A stretch of DNA of 7,302 nt from Butyrivibrio sp. (GTDB lineage: Bacteria; Bacillota; Clostridia; Lachnospirales; Lachnospiraceae), in NCBI GenBank assembly GCA_024688095.1, contig JAILEJ010000253.1, positions 1-7,302 on the forward strand. Reading direction: 5' to 3'. Shown here one piece after another: positions 7,201 through 7,302 of the stretch. How positions within the stretch are numbered: the first letter of the stretch is position 1; every line of letters starts with the position of its first letter. Below the pieces are notes generated by a model, which saw nothing but the letters and a program-made list of their open reading frames with translations, did not search any database and was not told where the DNA came from. A program made the position numbers and the translations under genes.

Positions 7201-7302
7201 TCAATAAAAATCTCTTCCTTTTCAGGAACAAATTCCACTTTCTGTTTCTTATTTATAGATAACAAAAACTCCTCTACGCTTTTTCCTGATCCCTTGTTTA
7301 CA
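4209..7302 (-). CDS. Giant helical-repeat protein, DUF5717-like (5' end off window)
   Basis: The reading frame is open to the right edge: 12 complete codons (VNKGSGKSVEEF) precede a TTG at 7265 that could be mistaken for a start. The real start is therefore beyond the window, and at least 1030 residues are present. From memory this matches the DUF5717 family of Lachnospiraceae, including the EEFLxxIxKK segment that joins an N-terminal domain to the next one. In visible-residue numbering, about 20-118 is beta-rich (ending RLVVKVTVNN) and resembles an Ig-like domain. About 128-900 is almost wholly helical, with degenerate TPR/HEAT-like pairs rich in Tyr, Leu and Glu. About 903-985 is a second beta-rich domain (KVVIHYMIS to GEELQYYITE), followed by a short helical basic tail. 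I see no membrane segment or catalytic motif. The stop is 57 bp upstream of the Hsp70-like gene, in the same operon. A scaffold role is inference. Confidence 0.88.
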   Translation of the reverse strand, partial: VNKGSGKSVEEFLLSINKKQKVEFVPEKEEIFIEMPSHSSDNILILSRVGWGYTHLEVVTDGDFLTSTSSVLTGTDFQGDICHFHYQIDNEMLHSGNNYGALIFSNEYTRLVVKVTVNNSYLDEKPYTDYREKKDLLVQLIKQYEHFREKKNGSRVWLAETGKIISKMSVVDPDDIVFRLYSAQYYITATRVNEGQRILDDVAEELNKGNNVSDSIYAYYLYLTTLVSRENAYINEAAIKIENIYKKDPSNWRVAWLLQYVSEEYLSSDSLRWEMFSKLFDYGCRSSIIYLEALNILSGAPSLLNKLGNYELFILEFGARENILSPAVIDQIVYLSHREKVYSDKLYKILAKCHEIKRSDETTEAICVLLIKGNRTDKEAFEWYASGIDRELRITRLYEYYMMSIYRDDSGKLPREISKMVLMYFSYQSDLDYEHNTILYRYIHENREQYPELYETYRPRIEKFLMDQLDKGRLSRDLIYLYKNIVSKQMIDAGNASNMLAVLYAYEIKVEDDRIHKMLVIYEKCAVEIEYPVRDGVLYAPLYGSDYAILFEDAAGNRFYSSVKYTLTRLINGGDLADYVIPYIQKGQENVDLFLCELGKDAYNITLENVTRYRELLESDIVRDRNKNEIMLSLIRFYYDNDFTRQLTEYLEFIEFDKVSSKERNQLIELMVNNGMYDKVIGWVRRYGICGIDPKIMVRLCDRLLDRNKFGNHENDTRVAFGVFAKGKYDEQLLKFLVENYDGSVREMRDIWKVARTYGIDVYTLSEKMLVQMLYSGAYVGEKTSILREYIKGGSKTKIEKAYLAQCAYDSFVRDVITDGYIFDRIGKLYLEGEDLPDVCKLAYLRYFSEQKADMGQNMEISRRFLDDMDAKGVYFQFFQKYITDSSNMNRLSDQTIFEYRTKPGMKVVIHYMISTEREALDTNYKKIVMKEMYDGIFVASFVLFFGEELQYYITEGDIADDETGEKSRLTESGTISKNDIVQNTYSDRFTIINDIMIGEALQDYDTVDNLMKEFHKKRFMSKKLFLAVK

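Noticed and set aside
7266..7302. KGSGKS at the right edge as a possible P-loop
   Set aside because: The Walker A pattern needs Gly five residues before the GKS glycine, where Val is found, and the surrounding sequence fits an inter-domain linker of the DUF5717-like protein.

Overview
The window looks like a low-GC Firmicutes chromosome, most likely a Lachnospiraceae member (Butyrivibrio/Roseburia/Lachnospira type). Three things suggest this: AT-rich coding DNA, a PurF with a Bacillus-type propeptide, and a gene pair that I recall from memory as the DUF5717 and DUF5716 families, which are typical of this group. Every real gene lies on the minus strand, so transcription runs from high to low coordinates.

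Layout in transcription order. (1) 7302-4209: a very large protein (1030 residues visible, 5' end off the window), with a beta-rich N-terminal domain, a long helical-repeat body and a beta-rich C-terminal domain (DUF5717-like). (2) 4151-2841: a 436-residue actin/Hsp70-fold protein with degenerate nucleotide-binding motifs (DUF5716-like). (3) 2832-1981: a 283-residue protein with an unassigned N-terminal domain and TPR-like helices. (4) 1977-781: a 398-residue coiled-coil membrane protein with a two-helix membrane hairpin. Genes 2-4 are nearly contiguous (8 bp and 3 bp gaps) and gene 1 is 57 bp upstream of gene 2, so they form one operon. It ends at a strong intrinsic terminator (about 726-685) followed by a weaker tandem copy. 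(5) After a predicted promoter (629-602), purF starts at 530 and runs off the left edge; it appears to be an independent transcription unit.

The operon is the interesting part. It combines an Hsp70/actin-like protein that seems to have lost catalytic residues, a giant helical scaffold, a TPR adaptor and a membrane-anchored coiled-coil protein with both arms predicted in the cytoplasm. This looks like the parts list of a membrane-associated complex of unknown function. No enzyme active site, transposase, CRISPR array, tRNA or rRNA is visible. No stretch over 300 bp lacks a gene; the single long intergenic region (531-780) holds the terminators, a short tandem repeat and the purF promoter and leader.
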